Below are positions 35,043 to 44,633 of a stretch of 64,000 nt of DNA, piece by piece. The DNA comes from Desulfovibrio sp. (GTDB taxonomy: Bacteria > Desulfobacterota > Desulfovibrionia > Desulfovibrionales > Desulfovibrionaceae), in contig JACQYS010000010.1 in NCBI GenBank assembly GCA_016208105.1, positions 1 to 64,000 on the forward strand. Reading direction: 5' to 3'. The position numbers and the translations under genes were made by a program. The notes beneath the pieces are model-generated. The model was not told the DNA's origin. It saw only the letters and a program-made list of their open reading frames with translations, and made no database searches. Positions within the stretch are counted from its first letter, which is position 1. The number at the start of each line of letters is the position of its first letter.

Positions 35043-35702
35043 TCAGCGCGCTATGCCCATAAGCTCTCTGTAACCGGTCCAGACGATTTCCATCCCGATG
35101 CACAGCAGAATGAAGGCCGAAAGCCTGAGCATCACGTTGGTGCCGTTCTCGCCAAGTGCCGCCACGATCTGTTTGGCGAACCTGTAGCTGACGTAGATGG
35201 TGACGGCGATGGCGGCGATTCCAAGAATGGCCGAACTGCCGAGCAGGGTGAAATGGGGGATGTCCATGGAACTGATGGGTCTTCGGCTGCCAAGGGTGAT
35301 GGCCACGGAGAGCGATCCGGGACCCACGGTGAGCGGCAGGGTGAGGGGGAAGAAGGAATCGGCCATGCTCACGGGAATGCCGGTGCTTCCGGGTGTCTTA
35401 TGGTCCTGTATGCGCTCGCCGGCATGGAGAAGCTTCCAGCCGAACGCGGTTACCACCGCTCCTCCCGCTATACGCAGGATCGGCAGGGTGATGCCGAAGA
35501 ATTCCAGCACGTGCGAACCCACGAACAGCGCGCAAAGCAGCAGGAAGAAGCTGTTCACCGCCACGCGCCTGGCTAGCGCCCTGCGGTCGTTCTCGGTGCA
35601 GTCGATGGTCATGCCCAGAAAGATCGGCGCGTTGCCCACCGGGTTCACGATGGGAAACAGGCCCGCATAGACCAGGAGAAAGGTGTTCACGAAGTCGTTC
35701 AT
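35043..35702 (-). CDS. MarC-family integral membrane protein
   Basis: A 219-residue inner-membrane protein with about six helices. The ATG at 35702 (MNDFVNTFLLVYAGLFPIVN) is preferred to an upstream TTG. The family signature LFPIVNPVGNAPIFLGMT is near the N-terminus, with LPLTVGPGSLSVAITLG in the second half. The MarC/YchE/YhgN family has no firmly known transport substrate, and the old link to multiple antibiotic resistance has been withdrawn. It stands alone between convergent and co-directional genes. Confidence 0.88.
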   Translation of the reverse strand: MNDFVNTFLLVYAGLFPIVNPVGNAPIFLGMTIDCTENDRRALARRVAVNSFFLLLCALFVGSHVLEFFGITLPILRIAGGAVVTAFGWKLLHAGERIQDHKTPGSTGIPVSMADSFFPLTLPLTVGPGSLSVAITLGSRRPISSMDIPHFTLLGSSAILGIAAIAVTIYVSYRFAKQIVAALGENGTNVMLRLSAFILLCIGMEIVWTGYRELMGIAR

Positions 35703-35767
35703 GGCGTCGCTGGTATGTTCAGCCTGGAGGCGCGTCAAGGACTGAGTGGGCCTGGGGGGCGGATGCT

Positions 35768-36274
35768 TCAGGGCGCGCCGAGGTCGAGCTCCATGTACCT
35801 GACCCCCGGATGGGGGTTGTGGCAGTAGGCCTCAATGTCCCTGAAGCCCAGGCGCTCGTAGAGCGCGATGGCACCCACCATGCTGGAGAGCGTGTCCAGG
35901 CGCATGGCTTGGTAGCCCATTTCCCTGGCCCTGGCCACGGCAGCCTCGGCCAGAAGAAGCCCGAGCTTTTGCCCGCGATACTCAGGCCGGACATAGAGCC
36001 GCTTCATCTCGCAGATTCCCGGCTCGTCCATGGGTCTCACGGCCACGCAGCCCGCCGCGGGCATTTCGTCATTAGCGTCTTCGGGCATAGCCAGGAGGAT
36101 GCATCCGCCCGGCGGAGCATACTTGCCGGGAAGTCCGGCCAGCTCCTGGTCGAAGCCTTGGAAGCACAGGGAGATTTTAAGCCCGGCCGAGTATTCCAGA
36201 AACAATTCCCGCACCTGATCCATGCGGCTGGCTTGGGCATCCGTAACGAGAAAGTGCGTCATTGGGTGTGGCAT
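35768..36274 (-). CDS. GNAT-family N-acetyltransferase
   Basis: A 168-residue enzyme. The start at 36274 is chosen because GGAAG lies six bases upstream. A longer frame begins at 36382. The acetyl-CoA pyrophosphate loop is EYRGQKLGLLLAEAAVARAR, preceded by the beta-4 strand EMKRLYVRPEYRG and followed by LYERLGFRDIEAY. The N-terminal part (MDQVRELFLEYSAGLKISLC) is typical of small-molecule GNATs. The substrate cannot be predicted. Confidence 0.88.
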   Translation of the reverse strand: MPHPMTHFLVTDAQASRMDQVRELFLEYSAGLKISLCFQGFDQELAGLPGKYAPPGGCILLAMPEDANDEMPAAGCVAVRPMDEPGICEMKRLYVRPEYRGQKLGLLLAEAAVARAREMGYQAMRLDTLSSMVGAIALYERLGFRDIEAYCHNPHPGVRYMELDLGAP

Positions 36275-36385
36275 CGCGGTCTTCCAGAACACGTTACCCT
36301 CGGCCGCCGTCATACCGCAAGCCTGTGAGTGGCCGGGCTTCGCGATGAGCAGTCCGTTCGGGGCTTTCTCCCCCGGGTGCATAAG

Positions 36386-39300
36386 CTAGAAACTGTATTT
36401 GAGGCTCAAGCTGCCGGACAGGGTTTGATATTCCTGGCGGAAAAGGTCCGTGCTGAGCCTCGCGCCCACCGAAAACCGTTTGGAACACTGGATGGTCAGG
36501 GCGGCGCTCATGGCAAGCCAATCCGAGGAAGGCGGCACGGTCCTGGTAGTGAACCGGGCGTTCTCGGAGCCTTGATAATATGCGGTTATGTCCCGGCTGC
36601 CGTTTGCCCATTCGTGCCCCCAGAGCAGGCGGATTTCCGGAGTGAGCCTGCCCCAGGAAGAGTTGACGAGCCTTGCAACTCTTACTCCGAGGGCCGTTTG
36701 CATGGAGATGTCGGCGCGCGGGCGGATGGTAAGGCCTATGGAATCCGCGCCGGACTCACTCCATCCGTTCTGGGCGATGCGCGCGAAATCAAGCGATCCC
36801 ACGGGACCCAGTGCCCATTTACCCAAATGCCACTCATAGCCCGCCCCCAAATTGGCGAAAAAATTCCAGCCGCTCCAGTTCGAGGACGCCTTGAACGATG
36901 CCGCCGGAACCGAAACCGTGCGCCTGGTCTGGTAGAAGTCCAGACCGAAACGTGCCGAGCCTTCCACGAACCAGTTTCTGCTGAAGCGCGAGGCAAATAT
37001 CCCAAGGCTTGTGGTCTCGGCGCGGCCGGTGTCGTTCGCGGGAGCGCCAAGCGCCAGGTTCCGGCTCGCGTAGCCCACGTAGGCCCCGGTCACGATGTCG
37101 TGTGATGGCTGAAAGTCGACTCCTCCCAGCACACCCCACGCGTTGTTCACATACGGCGTGCGCCCTCCCGTAGCGCCCTGGCGTGCGGTCATGCCAAAGG
37201 GTTGCAGGAAAAGGCTCACGCGCGACTGCGGATCTTTCGATTCCACCGTCCTGGATGCTCCGTGCACGGCTTCGGAAAAGGCGAAGGTCTGTGACGGCGC
37301 GGCGTCGAAGAGGCTGGAAAAGGCTCCCTGTGCTTCGCCCGTGCGCAGGGCGTGCAGCCGGGACTGAACCGACGCGGTAAGCAGCCTGCCGGTGTCGAAC
37401 CCGGTCTGGGTGTAGGCGTCGTACGGTTCGGGATGCAGCTGGTTGAGTGCGGAGGCGATGCCCGCCGGGCTGGCAAGGTCCATGGAGAGTATCGCTGCGG
37501 AGAATGTGCCGTTGGCGGTGTAGGCGCCCTTGTTAAGGCCGAAGCCTGCGGAAGCGGCGCGGGAGTTGGGCGCGAACGTGGCGTAGGGGATGCGCGTGGT
37601 CAGGATCAGGGTGGCGTTGGAAGTGTAAACCGGAAGAAAGTTCAGGATGTACGATGGGAACGTGCTGGCAACTCCGGAAAAGGAGCCGGTCAGTCCGTTG
37701 CCGGCGGAAATGGCCGGCCACACCGTGCCGGTTTGATAGAAGGCGATTGGCGCGCTGACCATGAGCAGGCCGCCGTTAAGGGCGACGCTGCCGCTCACCT
37801 TGAGCAGATCGGACCGCCCGGACACATCGATCTCTTCGATAAACGCCGCCGTGGCCCCCTGGGTGTAGTTGCCGCTCACGCTGAGCGTGCCTATGGAGCC
37901 ACCCGGTGAGACGAGGCCGTTGTTGATCACGTTGCCCAGGGTTCCGTACCCGCTAAGAGCCGCGCCCTGGTTGACGGTGAGGCTGCCGCCCAGGGAACCG
38001 GACGAGTTCACCAGCAAGATGCCGTTGGTCAATGTTGCCGAACCAGCATAGCCCGAACCGTTTCCCGAGAAATAGGTCACGCCCTGGCCTTTGAAGGTGA
38101 AGGGGCCGGAACCGGTGAACGTGCCAGTGAGGGTTACGGGATTGCCGTTGTTGTCCAGGGCCCCGCCACCGGGGTTTACCGTGATACTCCTGGCCGTGGT
38201 AAGAGCCGCTCCCGCCTGGAGCGTGCCGCCGTCGAAAGTCACTGTTCCGGATGCGTCGCCCAGGTTGGAGTCCGAGGCGATGTTGAGCGTGCCTCCGTTG
38301 ATGAACGTTCCCCCGGAGTAGGTGTTGTTTCCAGTTAAATAGAGAATGCCCGGTCCGAGCTTGCCCACGGTGCCTGTCCCGGAAATGATGCCGCCGTAAT
38401 ACTTGGTGGTGCCGATATCGTAGGTGAGGCTTCCGTTGTTAAGCGTGTTGCCGCTTATGGTGACGTTTTCGTTGATGGTCAGGGCCGCATATGTGTTTAT
38501 GGTAAGGCTTGCGAACGTGCTGGGGCTGGATGCATCCGGATTGAGGATCCAGTTCGCTTGGTTCACGCCGTCCCCGGCCACCAGATTGGTCACGCCTATG
38601 AATTGAGTGCCGGTGGTGCCGTAACCGTAGAGGTTCAGGGTGTTCGTTCCTGTTCCCAAATCCACCTTGCCGACCAGGATCGCGCCGGTGTTCAGGGTCA
38701 CGGTGTTGCTCGCGCTGCCGGTATTCCAGCCACCCGAGCCGTCCGGGCTGCCGGCCCGGATGGCATACCCCGCCCCGGAGCCGGAAGAGTCGATGCCGCT
38801 TATTTTTCCGGTTACCGTGAGGTTCATGGCCCCAGCGGAACCGACGGCCACGGCCAGGCCGTTGGCGGTGGCCGAAACAGTGCCGGAGATGGTCACGGGC
38901 GAGCCCGCGCTGCCGCCGTTCAAGGTGCCGCTGCTCAGGATTCCCACGGCGGTATGCGTTCCTGCGATGGCGGTGATGTTTCCGGCCATGCCGCTCGATA
39001 TGGTCAGATCGCGGGAAGAGTAGATTCCATAGGCAGCGTTCGTGCCAGCCTGGGCCGTGACGCTTATTGCGCTGGGAATCGAACCGATGGTCAGGGAAGT
39101 TCCGGCGGAGGAGGAAATACCCAGGGCGTTGCCGCTAGTGCTTGAAAGCACCGTGCTTATGACCAGGGGGTCGGTGTTGACGAAGGTTGTCGAGCCCCCC
39201 ACTGTAAGCGCCGCTGTGGAAGCGATAGAATTCGAAACCGTAACCGTTGCGCCGGATTTGTTCTCAAAGGAAACGGACTTGTTGGTATCCGGCAGACTGC

Positions 39301-39568
39301 TGAGCAGCGTGATCGTGCCGCCACCCGTTATGTTATAGTCGATGGTGTAGGACGTTCCAGCCGCGGCGTTGACGTTGGTTATGGCCTGGCGAAGTGAGTT
39401 TGCCCCAGAATCGCTGGTGTTGGTGACGGTATACGTGCCCATGGCCAAGCAGGGCGGCGCACTCATGGCGACAGCCAGAGAAAACACCAGTGCGGACAGT
39501 GTTTTGACAACAGGAGAGGTACACAGAAAGTCCGCGTGAGCAGTCCTGTACGAAAGAGACTGAAGCAT
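36386..39568 (-). CDS. Autotransporter (type Va) adhesin-like protein
   Basis: A 1060-residue secreted protein. The ATG at 39568 is preferred over a TTG ten codons upstream. The signal peptide is long (hydrophobic core TLSALVFSLAVAMSAPPCLA, near residue 40), as is usual for autotransporters. Residues about 45-600 form a Ser/Thr/Gly-rich beta-helix with autotransporter-associated strand repeats (LYLTGNNTYSGGTFINGGTL). The last 270 residues form a 12-strand barrel ending in SLSLKYSF, which has a terminal Phe. No protease triad is seen. A role in adhesion or surface display is inferred. Confidence 0.92.
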   Translation of the reverse strand: MLQSLSYRTAHADFLCTSPVVKTLSALVFSLAVAMSAPPCLAMGTYTVTNTSDSGANSLRQAITNVNAAAGTSYTIDYNITGGGTITLLSSLPDTNKSVSFENKSGATVTVSNSIASTAALTVGGSTTFVNTDPLVISTVLSSTSGNALGISSSAGTSLTIGSIPSAISVTAQAGTNAAYGIYSSRDLTISSGMAGNITAIAGTHTAVGILSSGTLNGGSAGSPVTISGTVSATANGLAVAVGSAGAMNLTVTGKISGIDSSGSGAGYAIRAGSPDGSGGWNTGSASNTVTLNTGAILVGKVDLGTGTNTLNLYGYGTTGTQFIGVTNLVAGDGVNQANWILNPDASSPSTFASLTINTYAALTINENVTISGNTLNNGSLTYDIGTTKYYGGIISGTGTVGKLGPGILYLTGNNTYSGGTFINGGTLNIASDSNLGDASGTVTFDGGTLQAGAALTTARSITVNPGGGALDNNGNPVTLTGTFTGSGPFTFKGQGVTYFSGNGSGYAGSATLTNGILLVNSSGSLGGSLTVNQGAALSGYGTLGNVINNGLVSPGGSIGTLSVSGNYTQGATAAFIEEIDVSGRSDLLKVSGSVALNGGLLMVSAPIAFYQTGTVWPAISAGNGLTGSFSGVASTFPSYILNFLPVYTSNATLILTTRIPYATFAPNSRAASAGFGLNKGAYTANGTFSAAILSMDLASPAGIASALNQLHPEPYDAYTQTGFDTGRLLTASVQSRLHALRTGEAQGAFSSLFDAAPSQTFAFSEAVHGASRTVESKDPQSRVSLFLQPFGMTARQGATGGRTPYVNNAWGVLGGVDFQPSHDIVTGAYVGYASRNLALGAPANDTGRAETTSLGIFASRFSRNWFVEGSARFGLDFYQTRRTVSVPAASFKASSNWSGWNFFANLGAGYEWHLGKWALGPVGSLDFARIAQNGWSESGADSIGLTIRPRADISMQTALGVRVARLVNSSWGRLTPEIRLLWGHEWANGSRDITAYYQGSENARFTTRTVPPSSDWLAMSAALTIQCSKRFSVGARLSTDLFRQEYQTLSGSLSLKYSF

Positions 39569-39867
39569 CGCGTGTACACCCTTGATTCGTCGCTGCAATC
39601 ACACTCTACGGGCCACAACTCTTCAGATGTTGTGTTTTTGCAAGAGGCGTTGGACTCTCCTAACCCGGTATCCTGACATAATCCTTACAGCCTGGGTGAA
39701 TGGATGAAATAATTGCCAGCCCAATGAAGACAATTCCGGCAAAGCCAATGTCCTCGTCTTGTTCTCCAATGCGGGCCTTGCCTGCTCGCGGCTTGGAATC
39801 CCCCTGGCATTGGTGTAACTACCGCCCGACCTTTGGACATGAAACCGAAACACGTCGAGGAGACTGA

Positions 39868-41475
39868 ATGAAGATCAAATTCCTGGGCGCGGCCAAGACT
39901 GTCACCGGCTCGTGCTACATGATGGAAACAGGCGGAACCCGTTTCGCCGTGGACTGCGGACTGCACCAGGGCAACCGCGAGATCGAGGCGCGCAACGCCG
40001 ATTTCTCGGTCTACCAGCCCCGCAAGATCGATTTCTTTCTTGTCACCCACGCCCACATGGACCACTCCGGGCTTTTGCCCCGCATGGTGAGGCACGGCTT
40101 CTCGGGCAAGATATTCGTCACGTCTGCCACAAAGGACCTTCTCTGGCTCATGCTCCAGGACAGCGCCCACATTCAGGAGATGGAGGCGGAGTGGGCCAAC
40201 CGCAAGAATGCCCGTCGTGGCGGCAAGCCCGTCGAACCCCTCTACACCCAGGCGGATGCGGCAGCGGTCATGCCCATGATGCAGGTCATCGAGTACAACG
40301 TGCCCTTCGAGCCCGCGCCCGGCATCAAGGTGATCTACCGCGACGCGGGCCACATCCTGGGCTCGGCCTTCATCGAGATATGGGTCACGGAAAACGGCAC
40401 CACCAGCAAGCTGGTGTTTTCCGGCGATCTGGGCCGCCCGGACCAGCTGCTCATCAAGGACCCCAAGTTTACCGAAGAAGCCGATTTTCTCTTTCTGGAA
40501 TCCACCTACGGAGACCGCGACCACAAGGACCTGGGGTCGAGCCTGGAGGAAATGGCCGAGGCCATCTCCTTCTCATACGCCCACGGCGAGAAGGTGATCA
40601 TCCCTGCCTTCGCTGTGGAACGCACCCAGGAGGTGTTGTACTCGCTGCACATGCTCTCCAAAACCGGAAAACTTCCCCATGACATGCCGGTGTACGTTGA
40701 CAGCCCGCTGGCCATTCGAGCCACGGAGGTCTTTCGTCAGCATCCGGAATTCATGGATGCGGAAATTTCCGGAATGCTGGGCAACGGTGAAGACCCGTTC
40801 AAGCTGCCGAACCTCAAGTTCACCCTCACCGCGGACGAATCCCGCGCCATAAACACAACAGACGGCCCTGCAATAGTCATCTCGGCCAGCGGCATGTGCA
40901 ACGCGGGCCGCGTGAAGCATCACCTGCGCCATAACCTTTGGCGCAAGGGAGCCAGCGTGGTGTTCGTGGGCTACCAGGGCCAGGGCACTCCGGGCCGCAA
41001 GATCGTGGACGGCTCCAAGACCATCAAGATCCTGGGCGAGGATGTGCAGGTGGCCGCCAAGGTCTGGACCATCGGCGGGTTCTCGGCCCATGCGGGGCAA
41101 AGCCAGATTCTCGATTGGCTCAGGCATTTCAAGAAGAACGGCATGGAAGTGTTCTTGGTCCACGGCGAGAACGGGGCCATGAACACCTTGTCGGGCCTTA
41201 TCGAATCGCGTTTCGGTTTCACCGTGCACAAGCCGGAATACCTGGAAGAATGCACGCTCAAACCCGGACTGACCACTGCTGTCACCCTGGACACGGAACG
41301 GGCCATGCCCAAGGTGGACTGGAACTTCATCCTGTCGGACACCGAATCCAAGTTCACGCTTCTCAAACAGCGCCTGGACAAGGCTGGAGAACGCCCCTGG
41401 GTGGATCAGGTGGAAATACGCGACCGGTTGCTCGAGGTGAACAAGGATCTGATGGAACTTATTTCACAGATGTAG
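39868..41475 (+). CDS. Beta-CASP metallo-beta-lactamase-fold RNA hydrolase
   Basis: A 535-residue enzyme of the CPSF/RNase-type MBL superfamily. Residues 1-200 carry the zinc ligands in THAHMDHSG, DAGHILGSA and SGDLGRP. The beta-CASP region follows (PAFAVERTQEVLYSLHMLSK, VYVDSPLAIRATEVF). The RMMBL segment shows VISASGMCNAGRVKHHL, GYQGQGTPGR and the final His in FSAHAGQSQ and LVHGE. The last 70 residues are an extra domain. RNA processing or degradation is the family role. The start follows GAGGAGACTGA. Confidence 0.92.
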   Translation: MKIKFLGAAKTVTGSCYMMETGGTRFAVDCGLHQGNREIEARNADFSVYQPRKIDFFLVTHAHMDHSGLLPRMVRHGFSGKIFVTSATKDLLWLMLQDSAHIQEMEAEWANRKNARRGGKPVEPLYTQADAAAVMPMMQVIEYNVPFEPAPGIKVIYRDAGHILGSAFIEIWVTENGTTSKLVFSGDLGRPDQLLIKDPKFTEEADFLFLESTYGDRDHKDLGSSLEEMAEAISFSYAHGEKVIIPAFAVERTQEVLYSLHMLSKTGKLPHDMPVYVDSPLAIRATEVFRQHPEFMDAEISGMLGNGEDPFKLPNLKFTLTADESRAINTTDGPAIVISASGMCNAGRVKHHLRHNLWRKGASVVFVGYQGQGTPGRKIVDGSKTIKILGEDVQVAAKVWTIGGFSAHAGQSQILDWLRHFKKNGMEVFLVHGENGAMNTLSGLIESRFGFTVHKPEYLEECTLKPGLTTAVTLDTERAMPKVDWNFILSDTESKFTLLKQRLDKAGERPWVDQVEIRDRLLEVNKDLMELISQM

Positions 41476-41600
41476 GAGATCGCCACGCGAGGGGTCTGCG
41501 GAAAACACTTTGGGGAAGGGCGCTCGGCTTGAGAGAGACTCCAAAGGTGGGAGTGGACCGCTAACGAATCGAGTTCAATACAGTCGAATCTTCGATTGGG

Positions 41601-41626
41601 AGAAAGGCCCCCGGAATGGGGGCCTT
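41601..41626 (-). terminator. Intrinsic terminator of infA
   Basis: On the minus strand AAGGCCCCC / GGGGGCCTT with an ATTCC loop, followed by TTCT. The upstream arm begins at the infA stop codon. Confidence 0.8.
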
Positions 41627-41843
41627 ATTTCATGCGGTAGGTAATGCGGCCGCGGGTCAAATCGTAGGGGGAGAGCTCAACCTTGACCTTGTCGCCCGGA
41701 AGAATGCGAATGTAGAATTTGCGCATCTTTCCGGAGATGTGCGCCAACACCTCGTGCCCGTTTTCCAGTTCCACACGGAACATGGCGTTGGGCAGGGCTT
41801 CCTGGACGGTTCCGTCCACTTCTATGGCGTCTTCTTTGGGCAT
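41625..41843 (-). CDS. infA: Translation initiation factor IF-1
   Basis: A 72-residue OB-fold protein that binds the ribosomal A site during initiation. The sequence is typical: [40 protein letters not shown] and [20 protein letters not shown]. Length is exact for the family. It has GGAGGCAGCAG upstream and a terminator at the stop, so it is a single-gene unit. Confidence 0.97.
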   Translation of the reverse strand: MPKEDAIEVDGTVQEALPNAMFRVELENGHEVLAHISGKMRKFYIRILPGDKVKVELSPYDLTRGRITYRMK

Positions 41844-42161
41844 CTGCTGCCTCCTTCATGATTCTGGAGCAGTGCCGTTTAGTCTATTTTACCTGGGTTT
41901 TCAAGATGCAAGCCCCAGGAATGCATGGAAAGGCCTGAACTTCCACGGTTCCAGCATTGTTGGTGGTCGATCAACCCATCTGAACACAATGATTTTTGCG
42001 ATTCCTTACAGCTCTAACGAGTCCGGAACCATAAGCCGCGACGAGAGCTCTCAACCACGAGCGGAGGGCGCCATGTCCGCTTTACAAGCGGGCGGGTTTT
42101 GGGCAAACGGCGTGGACGTCTCAACCATCTTAATCACATCATCTCCGGGAGCCATCACGCA
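41844..42161. other. Intergenic region between infA and the aminopeptidase
   Basis: A 318-base gap between divergent genes. It should contain both promoters, but I cannot resolve convincing hexamers. The only extra signal is a short reading frame at 42073-42168 with a strong ribosome-binding site. Confidence 0.4.
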
Positions 42162-42168
42162 GTGCTAA
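42073..42168 (+). CDS. Possible 31-codon leader peptide
   Basis: ATG at 42073 follows GGAGGGCGCC. The peptide reads MSALQAGGFWANGVDVSTIL and 11 further residues. Its stop (42166-42168) lies just past the GTG start (42162) of the aminopeptidase gene, so its translation could deliver ribosomes to that start. No similarity is recognised. It may be chance. Confidence 0.35.
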   Translation: MSALQAGGFWANGVDVSTILITSSPGAITQC

Positions 42169-43361
42169 CCGCGAAACTACTCGATAAATATGCCGATGTT
42201 CTGCTCTGGGGCCTGGCCACTTCCCGCCCGAACCCCTATGTGCCCGGCGACAACGTGCTCATTCAGTACGACCTGGCCGGGCTCAAGCTCGTCGAGATAC
42301 TGTTCTCGAAACTCATGGACATGGGCATAAACGTCATACCCAGATTGGCCTTTACCTCGCACATGGAGCTCGATTTCTACCGGAAGGCCGGGGAGAGCCA
42401 ACTGACATTCATCGCTCCCGGCACAAAGGAACTCTACGAGAACCTGCATGGAGCCATCCACATCCTGGCCCCGGAGAGCTTGACGCACCTAAGCGGCGTG
42501 GACCCCAAACGCATCGCCCAGACCGCCATCGCCCGCAAACCGTACCGGGACATCCTGGTCAAGCGCGAGGAAGTGGGCGAATTCGGCTGGACGCTCTGCG
42601 TGCATCCCACGGACGAATACGCCAGGTGCGCCGGGCTTTCCAAAAAAGAGTTCACGGAGCAGATAATCAAGGCCTGCCATCTGCGCGCCGCGAATCCCGT
42701 TGCCGAATGGGAACACATCTTCAAGCAAGCCTCGGAAATTAAGAACTGGCTCAACGGGCTCGCGGTAGAGTCCTTCCATGTGGAATCCGAGCATGTGGAC
42801 CTTGTGGTCACCCCGGGCGAGCATCGCCGTTTCAAGGGGATTTCCGGGCACAACATTCCGAGCTTCGAGCTGTTCCTCTCGCCTGATTGGCGCGGAACAG
42901 AAGGCGTCTATTTCGCGGACCAGCCCTCCTATCGAAGCGGCAACCTGGTCAAGGGCGTCCGGCTGGAGTTCAAGAAGGGCGAGGTGGTGGATGTCCGGGC
43001 CGAGGAAGGCGAGGAGTTCGTCAAGAAACAGGTGGCCATGGACAACGGCTCCAACAAGCTGGGCGAGTTTTCCCTTACCGACCGCCGCTTCTCCAAAATC
43101 GACAAGTTCATGGCCAACACCCTCTTCGACGAGAACTTCGGCGGAGACCACGGCAACTGCCACGTGGCGCTCGGCAGCTCCTATTCCGACACCTTCGATG
43201 GCGACCCCTCCCAGTTGACCGAGGCCCGGAAGGCCGAACTCGGGTTCAACGATTCCGCCCTGCACTGGGACCTGGTGAACACCGAAAAGAAACGGGTCAC
43301 CGCCAAGCTGGTCGGCGGAGGAAGCCTGGTTGTCTATGAGGATGGCCAGTTCGCCTGCTAA
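42162..43361 (+). CDS. Aminopeptidase, M29 family
   Basis: A 399-residue metalloaminopeptidase that removes N-terminal residues from peptides in the cytoplasm. The GTG at 42162 is chosen because the family N-terminus is LT-x-L-x-KYADVL-x-x-GL, which begins here. Conserved metal-ligand segments are seen: NIPSFELFLSPDWRGTEGVY, LGEFSLTD, NTLFDENFGGDHGNCHVALG (Glu and His ligands), and SALHWDLVN. Length matches the family. A 31-codon frame overlaps the start. A terminator follows at 43388. Confidence 0.9.
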   Translation: MLTAKLLDKYADVLLWGLATSRPNPYVPGDNVLIQYDLAGLKLVEILFSKLMDMGINVIPRLAFTSHMELDFYRKAGESQLTFIAPGTKELYENLHGAIHILAPESLTHLSGVDPKRIAQTAIARKPYRDILVKREEVGEFGWTLCVHPTDEYARCAGLSKKEFTEQIIKACHLRAANPVAEWEHIFKQASEIKNWLNGLAVESFHVESEHVDLVVTPGEHRRFKGISGHNIPSFELFLSPDWRGTEGVYFADQPSYRSGNLVKGVRLEFKKGEVVDVRAEEGEEFVKKQVAMDNGSNKLGEFSLTDRRFSKIDKFMANTLFDENFGGDHGNCHVALGSSYSDTFDGDPSQLTEARKAELGFNDSALHWDLVNTEKKRVTAKLVGGGSLVVYEDGQFAC

Positions 43362-43387
43362 TACTAGCACTGTCTAGAAACTTATGG

Positions 43388-43413
43388 AAACGCCCGGTTC
43401 GCCGGGCGTTTTC
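43388..43413 (+). terminator. Intrinsic terminator after the aminopeptidase
   Basis: Perfect arms AAACGCCCGG / CCGGGCGTTT with a short TTCG-type loop and T tail. Confidence 0.85.
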
Positions 43414-43489
43414 ATTGCCAGCATCTTTACACGCGCCACTGGGCGATATAGTTTTTGAAACGTTCGACAATTGCCTTCATGGAGGATTT

Positions 43490-43981
43490 ATGAACCGTTT
43501 TCTTCGCACAGCCATTACGGCGTCCGCACTTGTCTTGGGGATGTTCGCCGTGGCAGTGGCCGCCCAGAGCGGCAAGGATATCGCTGGTTGGGAGAAGGGC
43601 GGCGCCTACGATAAATTCTACGACGCCAAGGAAGCCGATTCCTTCAAGGGACGCGTGGAGGACATCATCGAAATCACGCCGCTGCCGGGCATGGCCAAGG
43701 GCGTCGGCCTGGTGGTGAGAGACAAGAAGGACAACAAGACCGAGACCGTGCACCTTGGCCCCAAGGATTTCGTGGATCTGACCGTTGTCGGCCTCAAGAA
43801 GGGCGACACGGTTAAGGTTGCCGGCGTGTGGGCCAACATCGGCGGCAAGGAAGTGGTCATGGCTTCCAAGATCAAGAAGGACGAGGGCGTCGAGCTGAAG
43901 GTACGCCGGTCCAAAGACGGAATGCCCTGGTGGAACTTAAGCCCGGAAGAGCTGGAAAAGGAAAAGAAGGCGGCCGACTAG
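43490..43981 (+). CDS. Secreted OB-fold-like hypothetical protein
   Basis: A 163-residue exported protein. The ATG at 43490 follows GGAGGATTT. The signal peptide is MNRFLRTAITASALVLGMFA with cleavage near VAVAAQ. The mature domain (FKGRVEDIIEITPLPGMAKG, VGLVVRDKKDNKTETVHLGP, GDTVKVAGVWANIGGKEVVM) has the strand pattern of a small OB fold such as those in periplasmic bacterial proteins. It is followed after one base by a lipoprotein gene, so the two are co-expressed. The function is unknown. Confidence 0.7.
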   Translation: MNRFLRTAITASALVLGMFAVAVAAQSGKDIAGWEKGGAYDKFYDAKEADSFKGRVEDIIEITPLPGMAKGVGLVVRDKKDNKTETVHLGPKDFVDLTVVGLKKGDTVKVAGVWANIGGKEVVMASKIKKDEGVELKVRRSKDGMPWWNLSPEELEKEKKAAD

Positions 43982-43982
43982 T

Positions 43983-44588
43983 ATGACAGCCCGCAATATC
44001 GTTCTCTTATTGTTTTCGATTCTGCTCCTTTCGGCCTGCGGCCCCAAAACAGCTCCGCTGTCGGGGATGCCTCCGGCCCAGGCACCGCAGTGGAAGCCCG
44101 GCGACTACTGGGAGTTCACAACCAAATCCCGCAGCCCGTTCGCCCTGGCCGAACGCATGGAGGTCCAGTCCGTGGGCGAGGAGGTGGTTCTCATCGGCAA
44201 CGGGGACTCGCACCGGAAGCTTCGCCTGGACAAGGACCTCTGCGTCAAGGAGAGTGCCGGAACCCTGCTCAAGTATTCGGTACCCTCCGGCAAGGACGCG
44301 TACGTGTTCTTCCCGCTCACTGTGGGGGCCACCCAGTCCTTCCAGCAGAGCACGGCACTGGCCAAGGGCACTCAAGGATACGTCAACACAGTCATCGTCG
44401 AGGCCTCGGAGCAGCTCACGGTTCCGGCCGGAACGTTCAAGACCTTCAGGATACGGGTGAACAAGAAGAACGATTCTGGCTGGAGCGGCTTCTACTTGCT
44501 CTGGTATGCGCCCGAAGTGGGCTATTTCGTGCGCATAGTGGATACCCACAACAACGTGGCCGAGTTGGTCAAATACGGGCGGAAGTAG
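43983..44588 (+). CDS. Hypothetical lipoprotein
   Basis: A 201-residue protein with a lipobox LLLSAC (Cys near residue 19) after a hydrophobic signal. The mature domain (WKPGDYWEFTTKSRSPFALA, EVVLIGNGDSHRKLRLDKDL, EQLTVPAGTFKTFRIRVNKK, FYLLWYAPEVGYFVRIVD) has the alternating pattern of a lipocalin- or DUF3108-like beta sandwich. It starts 2 bases after the upstream gene stop. It is immediately followed by the cobalamin riboswitch of the next operon. The function is unknown. Confidence 0.7.
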   Translation: MTARNIVLLLFSILLLSACGPKTAPLSGMPPAQAPQWKPGDYWEFTTKSRSPFALAERMEVQSVGEEVVLIGNGDSHRKLRLDKDLCVKESAGTLLKYSVPSGKDAYVFFPLTVGATQSFQQSTALAKGTQGYVNTVIVEASEQLTVPAGTFKTFRIRVNKKNDSGWSGFYLLWYAPEVGYFVRIVDTHNNVAELVKYGRK

Positions 44589-44604
44589 CAACCGCCCATT
44601 CGGA

Positions 44605-44633
44605 TTGACCTTTGTCCGGCTCCTGGTTAGAAA
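44605..44633 (+). promoter_or_regulatory. Candidate sigma-70 promoter of the cbpAB operon
   Basis: TTGACC (44605-44610) and TAGAAA (44628-44633) are 17 bases apart, just upstream of the conserved part of the riboswitch. Because the aptamer 5' border is not exact, the -10 may overlap it. Confidence 0.4.
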
